From Adiantum capillus-veneris (Eukaryota; Streptophyta; Polypodiopsida; Polypodiales; Pteridaceae), in contig CM043958.1 in assembly GCA_014529385.2 (NCBI GenBank), positions 92,222,435 to 92,286,434 on the forward strand: 64,000 nucleotides of DNA, written 5' to 3'. The position numbers and the translations under genes are program-made. The first letter of the stretch is position 1; every line of letters begins with the position of its first letter. The notes beneath the pieces are model-generated. The model was not told the DNA's origin. It searched no databases and saw only the letters and a list, made by a program, of their open reading frames with translations. Below, piece after piece: positions 37,530 to 50,014 of the stretch.

Positions 37530-37647
37530 GATTACTCTTTGAGTAGGATTGTGGGTAGGTATCTTCATCATGGATAGAATCTTCAAGGATTGACTCTTTG
37601 AGTATGATTGAGGGCAAGTATCTTCATTATAGATAGAATCTTCAAGG
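37530..37647. repeat. Two-copy tandem repeat, ~58 bp unit
   Basis: The unit gattactctttgagtaggat...atagaatcttcaagg at 37530-37587 is repeated with several substitutions at 37588-37647. Confidence 0.8.
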
Positions 37648-40140
37648 AGTTCGTAGATAGGCTGAGTAGATTGCAAAAATTTTACACTATATGTGGATGT
37701 TGATCTCATGTGTGTAGCTCTCCACTACAAATATGATGGCCACGTAGACATGGCAAGAGTTGAAGAACAAGCTGTGCTACTTCAGAATTTGGCTTGTTAG
37801 TGAAGGTTTTTGGCACAAATTCCAATTGTGGAATAGTTGGCCAATGCTAATTGTCAATTTGAGCACATCCCACCATAGGAAAAGAAAAATAAGGGTGTCG
37901 TGCTCTTCTCTTTGCTTCTGCCAAGGTTGTCCATTGTTTCCAACATGGATGTCTACGTCACACCCATCATTGAAGAGTTGGAGGAGCTATGAAAGGAAGT
38001 GCATGTCAAGGATCAATGCCTCACAAAGATTTCCATGATAAGGTATGAGGCATCCTTGTGTGGACCATGACTATTTTGGAGAGACAAATTTGATAATGCT
38101 CTTTCTATAGCTTGCTTGTTCACAAATGTGTGTGTATGGGACTCCCTATCACCCTTCATTCTACTTGATATAGCTTTATCCACAAATGTATGCCCCACTT
38201 GTGGCCCATATCTAGTGCAAAATAGGCCTAACCGTCTTTGCAAAATCAACTGCCCCAACCCAACATCCATCAATTTTTTCCATCCACATATTGCTCGTGT
38301 AAGTCTCCCTCCAACGCCGTTAATGGTAGAAAACACACGATGGAGGATTGGGAACCATGTGGAAAGAGTACTAGAGCCCCAACCAACCCCCTCAAGGGAC
38401 CCTAAGAGGGATATCAAGGTATTTCTTATATTTGAGGCTTATAAGTTGGAGCTCCTTAAAATTCAATGTCGTTTGGATCCCATACATGTATTGAAGGAAT
38501 TTTCTTGCCCACACTATGGGACCGCATCATTAGAGATAGGAGTCAAAAATCAAATCCTTACCAAGTAACCTTTCAAGTTTTACAACCATGGAGTAAAACA
38601 AAGAAAATACCTCCATTTGTTTACTCCATACTGCGATGGGCTACATGTGTTATTTTAGGGATGATCTCACAAAGATAGAGCAAGGTGGGAAAAATCCTCT
38701 AAGTGGCCTCAAACCGCATAATTGGAGCAAGATGCTACAAGTAAGGCTTCCTCTTTGAAGGTGCAAGGGATTTGTGTCTTAACATAATTCACTAAACATT
38801 TCATGTGTGGTGTAGTAAGTATGAGTGGATGTGGTACAAAGAGAGTAAGAAAAGTGGCCTTCAGGTTGGGAGAACTTGTGAAGTGCAAAACTCTACTCTT
38901 GTCTCATACATGTTGCTTTGAATAAGAAGTATTTGATGCCTTTGAGTGCTAATGAGTACCATTTCTTTGTGTACATATATTATCTCTAAGGCGATTGATG
39001 AGGATGCAATACTCATCATGCAAACCTTGAGTGTAAAGGTGATGTGTGTCCTTTAGGAAGCCTTACCATAGTCCATCCTTGTGAGTCAAGTTCATCACCT
39101 TCTCCATGTAGCTAGCTATTTGTGCATAGGGGCATACACAAAAGATGTTCTTTGCTAATAGATTTCTGAAGAGTTCCACATATTTAGTGTTGCTAAAACA
39201 AAATTCTAAGGCAAACATGGCCAATGGATGGATTGTCCAAGAGGATTTTGTGCATCTTTTTTAGTATCAAGCTTCAATGGATCCCAAAATTGTACACCCG
39301 GAGGAGGATTCTCATGTGACTTCACATGTGCCTAATGGAAGGGAGAAATTTTCATGATGGAGTGGTGTTTGACGACCAAGTGGATGAACTTGTGTATGAT
39401 GGAGAAGCCATTACAAGATTTGGATTCATCGAAATGGAGGCAAGATCATGGCGGTAGGGGATCAACACGCATCCTTCGAGAGTTGGGAAGATTTTTCAAC
39501 CTCATGATGGAACTAATACATGAGATATCTACAAACTCAGCAACCAAAGTTTTCCCACCACCCCCTTATGTGCATTTTTCAAGTTCTATTTTTGTCCTAA
39601 TTCCTATATCTCCCAAGTTATGAAGCCAAGAGTTTTCCCACCACATGAACTGCAATTTGGCCCCCCTTTCAACGCAAGGTTATCCAAAATTTTTGATCCA
39701 AGTAGGAAATCAAAATAAATCTTTTGTCCACATACCAAAACTTCTTATGTGTAAACTTCATAGACAACATGTGTCGGGTATGTATGACATCTTATGGATG
39801 TAAGAAAATGTTAGATTCGTAATGGAAAAATCTATTCTCTTAGTTCATTCTTGGTCAAGAAAGTTCTTATTACATGCAAAGTATAGGTCCAAGTATAAGG
39901 TGAAAAAGAACTTCAAATGAATGTTGCCCCATTGTGAAGCGATTCAATTGCAGTTTTACTCTTATAAAACAACCATTGCCATTGACAACAAAGCAAAAGA
40001 GACTGCATAAGAATTAATCATTGTCTCTTTGAGATCTAAGATGTATATGCAGATCACATAAATCCATGTAGAACAAGTTGGGGTAAGCATACTTTATGTG
40101 TCATTCGAGAGAGAAAATGAGACTATAATCTCACTTGTAC
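37648..40140. other. Unassigned spacer
   Basis: About 2.5 kb with no recognised gene. Opposed open frames at 38013-38417 (minus) and 38116-38568 (plus, 150 residues) overlap and have no domain signature, so neither is called. Confidence 0.45.
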
Positions 40141-40149
40141 ATCAATAAT

Positions 40150-40400
40150 CAAACCTTTGCAGATGCATGAGGATGATAGCTTGATAGAGCATGTACTTAA
40201 GATGAACCTTTAAAACGCCACTCTTGACCACTGATGAGATCATACCTAAAAAGGAGATGGTAAGAAAGATTTTTGAATCTTTTCCTGATTCATATTCAAC
40301 ATTTTATGAGGTGTCTTGAATGCAATAAAATATAAGGGAATTATCTCAGTTGTTCTTGTGATGAATATATCAATGAGGTGATGCAAGAACTATTGTACTT
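40150..40400 (+). pseudogene. Possible copia gag fragment
   Basis: Broken frames read EDDSLIEHVLKMNL and, in another frame, EIIPKKEMVRKIFESFPDSY. A conserved arrangement of a basic helix followed by .SFP.SY resembles the Gag middle region of copia elements. The match is short and no other domain is near, so the call is tentative. Confidence 0.35.
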
Positions 40401-40802
40401 TGATAGTGGTTTATCTTGTAGAATTACAAAATCATAAGCAATCATGTGTGTCATTGAGGGGTGCATCCATTGGAAAACCATGGATTGGTAATGTTTCTTA
40501 TGTTATTAGAGACTTTGGGGATACATGTCTTACTTGTGTTGATGGTTTGCAAGTTGAAATTAGTGATGATATACTTTTTCCCAATCATAAAAAAGAATCT
40601 CTTATCAATCTTCGTGCTTGACTTTTGAGGTTAAGAATGGATCCTTTCATAATTATAGATCAACAAGAATGTAGTGTATTGTGGTCACTACTCTTTTATT
40701 GATAGGTTCTATGAAACATGAAATGTTTGATTGGGATCGTATAACATTTTTTCTCAAGTTGTTGATAAATATAGCACTCATGTGGGTTTCTTACATGAAG
40801 CA

Positions 40803-40841
<39 letters not shown>
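40803..40841. repeat. CA microsatellite
   Basis: A pure CA run of about 19 units. Confidence 0.97.
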
Positions 40842-40842
<1 letters not shown>

Positions 40843-43160
40843 AAAAGATTTCTTAATTAAATGTTAAGAAGAGATCCAAATGGAGTGAATGGGGGCTCGA
40901 TAGATAGATAGTAAGGTGTATTGTCCACAAAGACAATCAAGAATTTCACAAAAACATTATGGTGTTGATTATTCTCCAATGCAAAGTGAGAGAAATTGAC
41001 ATCAATCTAATGACAAAATCAAGCTAGAAATAATTCCAAAAGCTCTTAGAAATCCGTGCTCTCCCAATTTATTCTTGTAGATTTTAAAAAACATCCCAAG
41101 GTATGACTCAATTGTTTAAAACTAGAATGATGAGGTGCTAGGGTCTATCCAATGGGAGGACTAGGGAGCGGATTATTGAGACCCTAAATGTACTAATGAA
41201 ATTTAATCTATGCTAATCCCAATCAATTAATTAAGGAGGGTAGTGGCGCATTGGAAATCGCAAGAACTTGCCCACACTTAATCAACTAATTAAGAAAGTG
41301 AGGCATTTAAGCTAATAGAGCTACTTAACTAGGGCTCATTGGACTAGTAGCTACTATTTACTAATGGTGTTGATACCACATATTGGATTAAGATTGAGAC
41401 ATAAAGTTTTCATCCATAATTGAGAGATAACAAAGAAAGCATAACTTCGAGTATTCGAATGTGTGTACAAGAAGGCCTCTTATGTGGGAGAAGCCAAGCA
41501 TCTAGGATTGACATCAGCAGATGATGGCAAGATTCATTACATCGTGTTGCAAGGGGAAAGTTTGACCCCTCTACACATGGCTACACATGGTGTGTCACAT
41601 GACTCTATGCCACACAGGTTCCAAGAAGACTACATATGGGACTCTAGAAAAGTGCTCTAAGGTAGGGTTCTCCCAAGGGTTATAGGACATAGCCAATACC
41701 GCACATCTTATGCCAATGATTTACAAGATTGTGGCATAGATATTAGTGAGTCATATGAAAGAACATTCATACAATGGAATGCATTTTCCCACTATTTGAG
41801 CTTGGATTATGGTTAATTCATTGATAGAGATGTTCTCCCTAAGTAAGTTGACATAAAAAAACATTTTAACTCAATGCATTAATTCATAGTTGCTACCACG
41901 GCTACACTTAGTTTTGGTCAATGAGAGCATCTCTCAAGGTCCTCTTCCTTGCTATCTCTATAATGATTTAACACATTGATGTTCAATCAACCATTGATGC
42001 TTATCCACTGTTGTATATAGATTACCTTACACTTGATTTTCAATTACATGAGTAGAGATTACAAGCTTGGCATGCTCTATGATGGACTAGTAAGATAGCA
42101 CAACCCAGTTCTGACATTTAGACTATCTTTAAGCTTGGTCAATCACTTCTACACAACGAGTGGAATTATATTGGAAGCTATGTATTCGGCACTTACCTAT
42201 ATGTGGAATCGATCATGATCCATGCATTCAAGTCTAATCATTGCTACACCAACTACTCGAACTTTGGGAAATCTTTTGGAAGACAAAGTAAGTATCATAA
42301 GAAAGCTTTGCAATTATTTAACAATGAAAAAGATTGTACTTGGACGCATTCTGGTGCACTCAATGATTAAAATCTACACTTTCAAGTGTTAGCCGTAAAG
42401 AACACTTTACTAGAGGATTTTGGAGCCCAAAAACAACCATCTCACACATACATACTCACTTGTGTATTACACGATGGCATTCTGCTTTTGGCCATTGGCA
42501 TATCTCCTACAGGGAGGAAGCTCAAGGGGTCAATCGAGGGTTATCCCTATGCTTCTCATCTTGTTGATGAATGGGAAACAATGGATAAACAACTTTTCGT
42601 TTCATCCATGAAATGCCACTGCTCGCAACTCCTTATGTTAGAAAACTTTCGTTGGAGTATGGTTTTTAATAGATCTCGAGGCTTGGAAAGTCTATTTCTT
42701 TGCACTGCAAGGTGTTTGAATGAGAAATGATGTCAGAGATGCAAGTGGCCACTATCTTTGATCTCCACTGTCAGACATGAAATTTATGATCTAGATGAGC
42801 CCTTGCACCCACCAGTGTTTGTGCGGCTTCAAAGTATGGCTCGAAAGCTTATGTCCAATTCCAATTTATTTCCAAGTGGCAATAGTATGTAATGGTCTTT
42901 GGCATGGCATATGCAAAAATCTCCTACGCAGCAAAAGTGCCTGGCTAGAATTTGGCAAAACACCTTCCTCTAAAGGGGGGAGAGTTTTCCATTTAAATGC
43001 ATTGTTGGAATGCTTCATTTCTTACTGCATTTGCCAGATGCTTGGTTTCAAATGGGCACTGTTGGTGGTATAGGCATTCGGCCTTTGCAAGACCCCTTCT
43101 GCCATTGTTACACTACACCTACAGATACCCTGCAAACATTGAACTGCTTCATGATTGTTT
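40842..43160. other. Unassigned spacer
   Basis: No recognised coding similarity. The frame at 42386-42730 (114 residues, LAVKNTLLEDFGAQ onwards) has no domain signature. Confidence 0.45.
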
Positions 43161-43167
43161 ATGCATA

Positions 43168-43655
43168 CCAACTCTAGCCATTTGGGCACCTCACCTGGAG
43201 ATTTGCTGCCACCTCTACCCAATGTCTCTAACAAATGTTTGCGTCCACTCGTCTTCATTCTATTGTTCCTCACGTAGCTTTTGTTTTAAGTCAATTCTTG
43301 CAGTTTTAAACTTTGGTCATACATGTACGTACCAAACACAATACAAAGGCTCATGGTCATGATGATGTGTACAAACGCACGTCTATGCCAGTAAAAATCG
43401 TGTGCATATGTGCACCAACTCTACCCATTTGGGCACCTCACCTGGAGATTTCTGCCACCTCTACCCAATGTCTCTAACAAATGTTTGCATCCACTCGTCT
43501 GCATTCTATTGCTCCTCACCTAGCTTTTGTTTGAAGTCAATTCTGCAGTTTTATGCTTTGGTCATACCTGTACCAAACACTATACAAAGGCTCATGGTCA
43601 TGATGATGTGTACAAACGCACGTCTATGCCAAAAAAAATCGTGTGCATATGTACA
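43168..43655. repeat. Two-copy tandem duplication, ~247 bp unit
   Basis: The segment starting ccaactctagccatttggg at 43168 is repeated from 43415 with roughly 95 percent matching bases by eye, through atcgtgtgcatatgt. It is non-coding; the duplicated short frames (MSLTNVC) are coincident. Confidence 0.9.
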
Positions 43656-44729
43656 TTACACGCATAGATGCGACGCCTTCAATGGATATTTATCGACCAA
43701 ATGTGAGCAATCTTGACCACAACCCCAATATACCATCCACTCGATCTTTGGTTACACCATTCTTAAAATAGTCAAAACTGATTGCAAATAATTTGTCTCC
43801 TTCTGGTATGACCAACAAGTGTGTAAATTGTGATCCAGAAAGAGGAAAAGTTAAAACACAGTTATATGCTCAAAAAATTAGTGCTTAACATGAACTGACA
43901 TCTTCAAAATGAAATCTATCCAGCTGGGTTAAGTGTGTCCCATAGCTCTAAATGAGACAACTTGCTTTGATACAGAGGATTAAGCGGGGATTCAATAGAT
44001 GAAAACCTCCTTGTAAGTCGAGTGTAAAGCCCCTTTTAGGACTATAATATAGATAGAGGCCTTTCGTCAAGCCAAGGAATCTCTCACATTTCATTTCTTG
44101 GCGTTTAGTAATGTCTCTCACTTGGAAAATTTAAGTAAAACACCATTTCATGTTGTAGAAAACAATATGCAACAGATCTCAACCTGTTCCTCAAGAGAAG
44201 GAATATATAACCAAACCCTTCCATCTCACTTCGATCCTTGCATTTTGCTCGATATCGTCATTTTGGCAAGGGTGGGTAAGAAGCTCACAGGATGTAGAAG
44301 TTACAAGCACAGCCTTTGAGAGAGATTATCACGCACTGCAAAATCGATTTTGCGTAGTCTTGTGTGGAGACAATGTCGACATGAATCTGTAGGAAGATTA
44401 CTGTCACTTTTTTTGAGAGCTTTGCTGTCTGATAAATGTACGGACCTCGTCATGCAGGTCAGCTTGAACAATAAGTCGTCTTTTGGAACTGTCCTGCCAC
44501 ACAAGCCCATTCCTGTCCCCAGCAAACGTGCACACTGACTCAAAAATTTCCTGCTCACAACAAGCAACAATCAACACTATGCATAGGTGGCCTATATACT
44601 CCACATTAAATTCAAGAGCCCCCACAATGATGTACACAAGCAAGCATACCATTGAGGGGAAATCGTCATAGTAACATGCTGGGACTAGCTTCACTCGATT
44701 GCTGTCAGTCTCCCATAATCTTATCTGCA

Positions 44730-44733
<4 letters not shown>
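43656..44733. other. Unassigned spacer before the LINE cluster
   Basis: No recognised gene. Overlapping frames at 44301-44730 on the minus strand have no domain signature. Confidence 0.45.
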
Positions 44734-44788
<55 letters not shown>

Positions 44789-44906
44789 GTATCTTTGTTC
44801 TAGTTCTTTTGTACCCAGACATGGTATTAGATTCACCATTTTGTAATAGATTGGTCTCATGGGTCATTTTGGCCTTTTGAAGACGTTAATATAACAATTC
44901 ATTTCA

Positions 44907-44971
<65 letters not shown>
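44734..44971 (+). mobile_element. LINE copy A: 3' end only, TC tail
   Basis: After a TC tract (44734-44785), the segment 44786-44908 matches the 3' untranslated end of the LINE family: tgtacccagacatgg, gattcaccattttgtaa, ggtctcatgggtcatttt and ggccttttgaagacgttaat. It then continues into a TC tail (44909-44971). No coding part is retained, so it is a strongly 5'-truncated insertion or the 3' end of a copy otherwise lost. Confidence 0.85.
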
Positions 44972-44975
<4 letters not shown>

Positions 44976-46616
44976 GATCTATTGTAGCTTTGTGGACTTC
45001 CGCAAAGCTTTCGACACGGTACCCAGAGCTAGACTGATGCGCAGATTACAGGAAATGGGAGTACCCACAGAACTCATTTGGGGGATCATGGCATTGTACA
45101 GATCAGTAGTAGGGCATGTACGCACCCCGGAGGGACTTTCTACACCGGTTCACTCCACTATTGGGGTGAAGCAGGGCTGCCCGCTCTCTCCTACTCTTTT
45201 CGGTATGTATGTGGATGAGCTTTCTGACTACGTTGACAGCGATGGGGATAAAGGTGCTCAGTTGGCAAGGACATGGATTCCACTTTTGTTATATGCTGAT
45301 GACATAGTGTTGATCTCCGAATCCCCAGAGGGAATGCAACGTCAATTGGATGCTTTGCATACGTAAACGCCCACGAAAGTGGTTTGTCTGTCAACCTGGG
45401 TAAAACCAAGGTTATGGTGTTTAATACCACCCCACAGTGGATCAGGAGGTCAGCACCTACATTCACATACGGCCAGGAGACTGGAGTACACAGACGCTTA
45501 CACTTACCTTGGAGTGGTTTTTAGCGGACCTGCATTCTCACTCAGAAGAGCAGCAGAGACCAGACTTACTAGAGCCCACGCAGCATTGGGTAGATTGGAG
45601 AGGATGTGTTCGCAGGTTCAGTTTCAGGAGCCCCGGACGAAGCTCTGGCTCTTTGACACCTTGGTGGCTTCAGCATTGCTCTATGGAACCGAGATATGGG
45701 GACCTTCACTGGATCACCACGGGAGGCCAGGTCGCTCAGATGGATGGGGGAACATGGAGAAACCTCTCGTCTCTATGATCTCGCGGCTCATTAGAGCCAA
45801 GGCATCAGTACCACGAGCCATTATCCGAGCAGAGCTAGCGGCCCCCTCACTTGTGGTGGAGGCGCTCACCAGATCAGTCTCCTTCATAAACCGCACATGG
45901 GAACTTCTAGAGACAGATATGCTCGCATAGCACTTGAATCCTCTCAACAGTTAGCCATACAAGGAGATACAACATGCTGGTATGGGGAGATGACATCATG
46001 GTTTCAGGCACATGGGTTCAGCATAGACAGGCTGCCACCATTCCATTACTCATTGGATGCACCATCTCTCACTCTTACACAGTCAGAGATCACCAAGCTC
46101 ATCCGCCAAGACCTAACCTAGCTAGACACCAGGAGGACATGGATACAACCAACACAGGAATTGGGCATGAAGATGGCTTTCTACAGAGACCACCTTCTCC
46201 AGCTTACGGAAGATGGTTTTGTGGCGAGACCCAGATACATGGATACCCACTTGTCTCATGGGATACGTTGTGCTATTGGCCAGTTACGCACATCTTCTCA
46301 CCAGTTGCGGATTGAGACTGGGAGATACAGCGGAGTACCAACAGAGGACAGGACATGCCCCTTGTGTAACATGGAACCTGAGACAGAGCTACACTATACA
46401 TGCTGCTGCCCCGTCTACTACGAGATACGAGGCCGCTTCCATTGCTTGTTCAGAGAGGGTTTTGGACCACTCTCAAGAGTCATGGGATACGAAGATCAGA
46501 GATGTCTGAGTTTGTTCTTGCTTGAGCTGCGCAGACACAGAGATAGCCTGATGAATGGCGAGGCTAGCCAATCTCAAAGACGGATCGCAGACTTCTTCAA
46601 AGCAGACACGGGATAG
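44976..46616 (+). pseudogene. LINE ORF2 C-terminal part: reverse transcriptase and zinc finger (copy B)
   Basis: The RT has motif A VDFRKAFDTVPRARL, motif B GVKQGCPLSPTLFGMYVDEL and motif C LLYADDIVLISE. A frameshift near 45362 is followed by NLGKTKVMVF-like residues in broken frame, then EYTDAYTYLGVVF, RMCSQVQFQEPRTKLWLFDT and KPLVSMISRLIRAKASVPRA. A second shift comes near 45890. The frame then meets a TAG at 46119-46121 and continues open through LDTRRTWIQPTQELG to the RVT-type zinc finger CPLCNMEPETELHYTCCC and a basic C-terminus ending at 46616. An active protein would copy LINE RNA at nicked target DNA. Shifts make this copy inactive, although all RT catalytic Asp residues are kept. Confidence 0.9.
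46119..46121 (+). other. In-frame UAG between RT and zinc finger, copy B
   Basis: The codons around it read gac cta acc TAG cta gac acc, with the frame open on both sides. Copy C has a TAG at the same position with different synonymous codons beside it. See the corresponding finding. Confidence 0.85.
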
Positions 46617-47076
46617 CGCAAGAGCCACTCCCACAGCAGAGCTCCCCCTCGTCTCACACCAGAGGCACACTGATTGACCGAGCGATTGAACTGGGGAAAT
46701 CCAGGCGCCTGCAGGACTGCGAAGAACTACACAGCATCGACGGAGGATACGACAGAAAATTCGGAGCACGCTAGCCAGGCATGCATGACGCCCGGTCAGA
46801 CTACTAACCATGGAGGAAATTGATGAGATTCGCGAACGACCGATGCTAGATCTCTTGTGATTCAGCTATCCCAACAAGCCGCCCATTTTTTGCTTAGTTT
46901 TTTTGCTTGGCTCACATCGACCAACTTAGGACCCCATAGTATATATCTTTGTTTTGTACTCTTGTTAGGTTATTTTGTTACTCTGACTTTGTATCAGATC
47001 CACCACTTTGTAACTTTCGGGTCTCATAGGTCATTATGGCCTTTTGAAGACGTTAATATAACATTTCATTTCTCTC

Positions 47077-47122
<46 letters not shown>

Positions 47123-47125
<3 letters not shown>

Positions 47126-47183
47126 ACCCTCATGCTGGTCTGCTCTTGTGACAGCGCGCCCCACCCTCAGCCCCCCCCCCCCC

Positions 47184-47253
<70 letters not shown>

Positions 47254-47298
47254 ACCCTCACGCTGGTCTGCTCTTGTGACAACGCGCCCCACCCTCAG
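47123..47298 (+). repeat. Duplicated 5' unit of LINE copy C
   Basis: The unit tacaccctca.gctggtctgc, tcttgtgaca.cgcgcc, ccaccctcagccccc occurs at 47123-47170 and 47251-47298, a period of 128 bp. Between them are poly-C (47171-47193) and TC (47194-47250) tracts. It resembles a monomer array at a LINE 5' end. Confidence 0.8.
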
Positions 47299-47734
47299 CC
47301 CCCCCCCTTGTTGCGCCAGCCACACCCACCCCTCCCCCTGCCGGCCAGCCAGCCCATCCCGCCCCCCACCCCACCCCATCCCTCTCCCCCCTGACCTGTC
47401 ACGCCAGCACACACATCCCCCCGCCCCCGAAGGAGCATCTCTGAGCTTTCAGAACCTGCAGAAGATTTTCAATTTTCAGTTTTCAGAATCCGAATCTGTT
47501 CATCTGCAGAATTTCAGACCTGCAGGAACCAGAAAATTCAAACCTGCAGAAATCAGAATCAGACCTGCAGGAATCAGGGGGGAAAAATTTTCAAAATTTT
47601 AAAATTCTAAATTCTAAATTTACAAAAAATTCAGGAAAACAGCAAGCAAATTACAGATTACAGAAAGAATTTGAAATTGCAAAAATTGGCAGAATTCTGA
47701 AATTGCAGAAGTCTTCATATTTTTCTGTGGTTTT

Positions 47735-47850
47735 CTATGGTATGTATGCACATATGAGGGTGTCCATGTATGCATAACTGAGGATGTCCATGTATGCATA
47801 ACTGAGGACAGCTACATATGCATAATCAGAGGCCAACTTTGTATGCATAA
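47735..47850 (+). repeat. Short tandem repeats in LINE 5' untranslated region
   Basis: A unit of about 24-28 bp around catgtatgcataactgagga is present in three good and one or two weaker copies just before ORF1 of copy C. Confidence 0.75.
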
Positions 47851-47861
47851 CTCGAATACAA

Positions 47862-48717
47862 ATGGAGGTCATAAGCGCTTCACTAGCTTGCAAGCCCCAT
47901 ACAAAGGCAACCTTCATGCATACAAACAAGCGGATAACACAAATGGAAAGGGAGATGAAAGAATGGAAAGCGGATACGGAAGGATGGTGGAAAGAGAAGG
48001 CCAACCTTCTTCAAATGTTCCTCAACGAGGGCGCGCAATGGAAGGAGAAAGAAGACCTGCAGGCAGAGCTACAAGCACTTAAAGCGGATTCACAAGCACT
48101 CAGAGAAGAGGTCTCGGCCCTCAAGCGAGAGTTGGTTGATAGAGCAAGCAGTGAACTAGAGGAAGGGGAATTCCAGCCCTCCGTGATAGAGGAAATCAAG
48201 GTCATCAAGGAGCAGGTATGGATGATCAAAGAGGAGGAGAAACAGAATGTGGTAAAGACGTCTTCGTGGATGGATGTGATCACGAAGACACAGAAGAAGG
48301 CGGATGAGGCCGAGAAATGGATAGAAGTCGCTAAGAAAGGGAAAGGGAAAGAAATCACATCTGTCCCCAATCCTACAATCATCAACGTGACTCTAGAAGA
48401 AGAGCAGCGAAGGAAAACTAGAGCTTTGCACATAGGAGTAACCGGTCTAAAATACCGAGATGATGTGGAAGGGGAAGTCAAAAGAACTTCTTCACATGAT
48501 GGGTAGTGAGGCTACTCATACAAAGGCATGGAGGTTAAGAAGGACTTCTTGAAGAGGCGTCCTACACTAAAGAATATTCCTTGGAGATGACCTCACTCTC
48601 ACACAGCTTGCGCATATGAGAGAGGTAATGCCAAAGATTCAAGCGGCAAGGGAGAAGGGAAAGACGGCCTTCTACAAAGATGGTCGGGTGGTGATTGTCG
48701 AGCGGCGCTCCACATGA
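47862..48717 (+). pseudogene. LINE ORF1 (copy C): coiled coil and RNA-binding-type C-terminus
   Basis: The frame starts ATG at 47862. A long Glu/Lys/Ala-rich coiled coil (about residues 25-95; LQAELQALKADSQALREEVS) is followed by SELEEGEFQPSVIEEIK, KADEAEKWIEVAKKGKGKEI and RALHIGVTGLKY, the start of an RRM-like fold. After a frameshift near 48480 and an internal deletion of roughly 85-100 bp, compared with copy E, the C-terminal domain resumes: FLGDDLTL, HMREVMPKIQAAREKGKTAF and YKDGRVVIVERRST, ending at TGA 48715-48717. In LINEs this protein coats the RNA as a chaperone. ORF2 continues in the same frame after the TGA. Confidence 0.82.
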
Positions 48718-48720
48718 CGG
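48715..48720 (+). promoter_or_regulatory. Candidate readthrough stop UGA-CGG at ORF1/ORF2 junction, copy C
   Basis: The codons are tcc aca TGA cgg tgt gag acc tat ggg, and the frame continues directly into the ORF2 endonuclease. The same context is present in copy E. UGA followed by CGG is a known leaky stop context in several plant RNA viruses. Function here is inferred, not shown. Confidence 0.55.
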
Positions 48721-49640
48721 TGTGAGACCTATGGGACCACACTCAAAGTTGCCACCTGGAATTGTAATGGATCTATGCGCCTTGATGTGGGTGCTTTTGA
48801 GGATAGTTTTACAGGAAGAGACATCCTCTTCTACTCGGAGACACATTAGGACCCTCGGCAGTCTATGCCTCACATTAGTGGATACAGATGGGAGACAGCT
48901 TGTAGAAAGGAGACATGTTCAGAGCACAGAGGGCGGGGCTCAAGAGGAGTGGCAGTGTTATTCAGGGAGGAGTTGCATCCATTGATACATATAGCCTGCA
49001 GGGATGAGCAAGCTAGGTACATGTGGGTGAGATTGAGAGCACAGACATGCAGATATCTTTACATCGCTATTTTCTACTTCCCCCCGAGTACGTCAGTACA
49101 TGCACCACCCAGAGAATAGTCCCCCGTTTCTATTTTGGATGATGACATATGGGAGCTCTCTAGAGATGGTGACATCATCATTCTAGGGGACTTCAATGCT
49201 AGGACTGCCCATTATCAGACAGTATTTTATGATACTTCAGAGGAAATGCTGAAAGAGCTAGATGTTGCAGAGACGGGCCTATCCAAACTATCACAGGATG
49301 GGACATATGCTGAGTATGGAAGACACTTGATAGACATGGGGACTGCACATGGATTAGCCATCTTGAATGGCCTACAAAGATTTCCCGCTACGGGGGGTTT
49401 TACATGCTTTCCACATAGACATGGAGCCAGCACAGTGGATTATGTCATGACACAGCCGAGCCTCATCTCTAGTATCCAAGATCTCACAGTTGGACCGAGA
49501 CCTATTAGTGTGGCAGTGGATCATGCTCTTGTGTCGTTGACCATCTCTTTCCAATTTAGTGTAGCACACAGGCTGCGGGCAGCAGCCCCTACTACTCGCT
49601 ACACCTTCACGCGGGAGACGGACTCTGTATACATAGATGG
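48718..49640 (+). pseudogene. LINE ORF2 endonuclease domain (copy C)
   Basis: After the TGA the same frame encodes an AP-type endonuclease. Its landmarks are VATWNCNGSMRLDV (metal-binding Asn), FYSETH (catalytic Glu), GVAVLFREELHPLI, FYFPPSTS, DGDIIILGDFNARTAH (Asp and Asn), STVDYVM and VAVDHALVS (final Asp-His pair). This enzyme nicks target DNA to prime reverse transcription. Two in-frame TAG codons (48848-48850 and 49117-49119) stand where copy E has CAG, so they are C-to-T decay. Recognisable ORF2 sequence breaks off near 49640. Confidence 0.9.
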
Positions 49641-50014
49641 GGTAATTGAAATAGTACCGCCCTCTACGTTGTACAGGCCGGTTATGGCCACCACTGCAAA
49701 GCTCAGCTCATACTCACACCCGCGATACTCTTATTGACCGAGCATTGGAGCTAGGGAGATCGACAAGCCCACAATTGAGGAGAGGAGCCTCACAACACAC
49801 AACATGGACGAAGACTACAGCAAAGGATTCGAGCCATACTATCTCGACATCCAGAGTACAAATGAGGATGGATTCATCATGCATTATAATAGCCTCTTGT
49901 ATTGGGCACCCATTGTATCACTGGTCACACATACCCAACACAATTCCAGCTAGTAGCACTTCTAGATTCATATTTAGAATCTCTTTTTTTGTACCCAGAC
50001 ATGGTATCAGATTG
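49640..50014 (+). mobile_element. Foreign LINE 3' end inserted in ORF2 of copy C
   Basis: After a break near 49640, sequence from about 49724 (gatactcttattgaccgagc, attggagctagggagatcg) matches the end of LINE ORF2 (compare 51468 onwards and 46655 onwards). It continues into 3' untranslated sequence with tgtacccagacatggtatca at about 49990-50009, then joins RT sequence at about 50015. The piece therefore derives from a different copy and lies out of order. Confidence 0.75.

Larger units (their letters stand above)
44976..47123 (+). mobile_element. LINE copy B, 5'-truncated
   Basis: The element starts abruptly at gatctattgtagc inside the RT, 5 bp after the TC tail of copy A. It runs through ORF2 and the 3' untranslated region to aacatttcatt and a TC tail (47070-47123). 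Its first ~265 bases nearly match copy E at 63728-64000, with only a few substitutions, so one active lineage produced both recently. Confidence 0.92.

Noticed and set aside
38013-38568. Opposed 134- and 150-residue frames
   Set aside because: They overlap on opposite strands, have no domain signature, and neither has supporting splice or promoter context.
47132-47602. A 156-residue Pro/Ser/Leu-rich frame
   Set aside because: It lies in the LINE copy C 5' region and is driven by poly-C and TC tracts; the overlapping minus-strand Gly/Arg frame is its mirror.
48011-48481. A 156-residue Ser-rich minus-strand frame
   Set aside because: It is antisense to LINE ORF1 of copy C; Glu/Lys-rich coiled-coil codons give Ser/Leu/Phe on the other strand.
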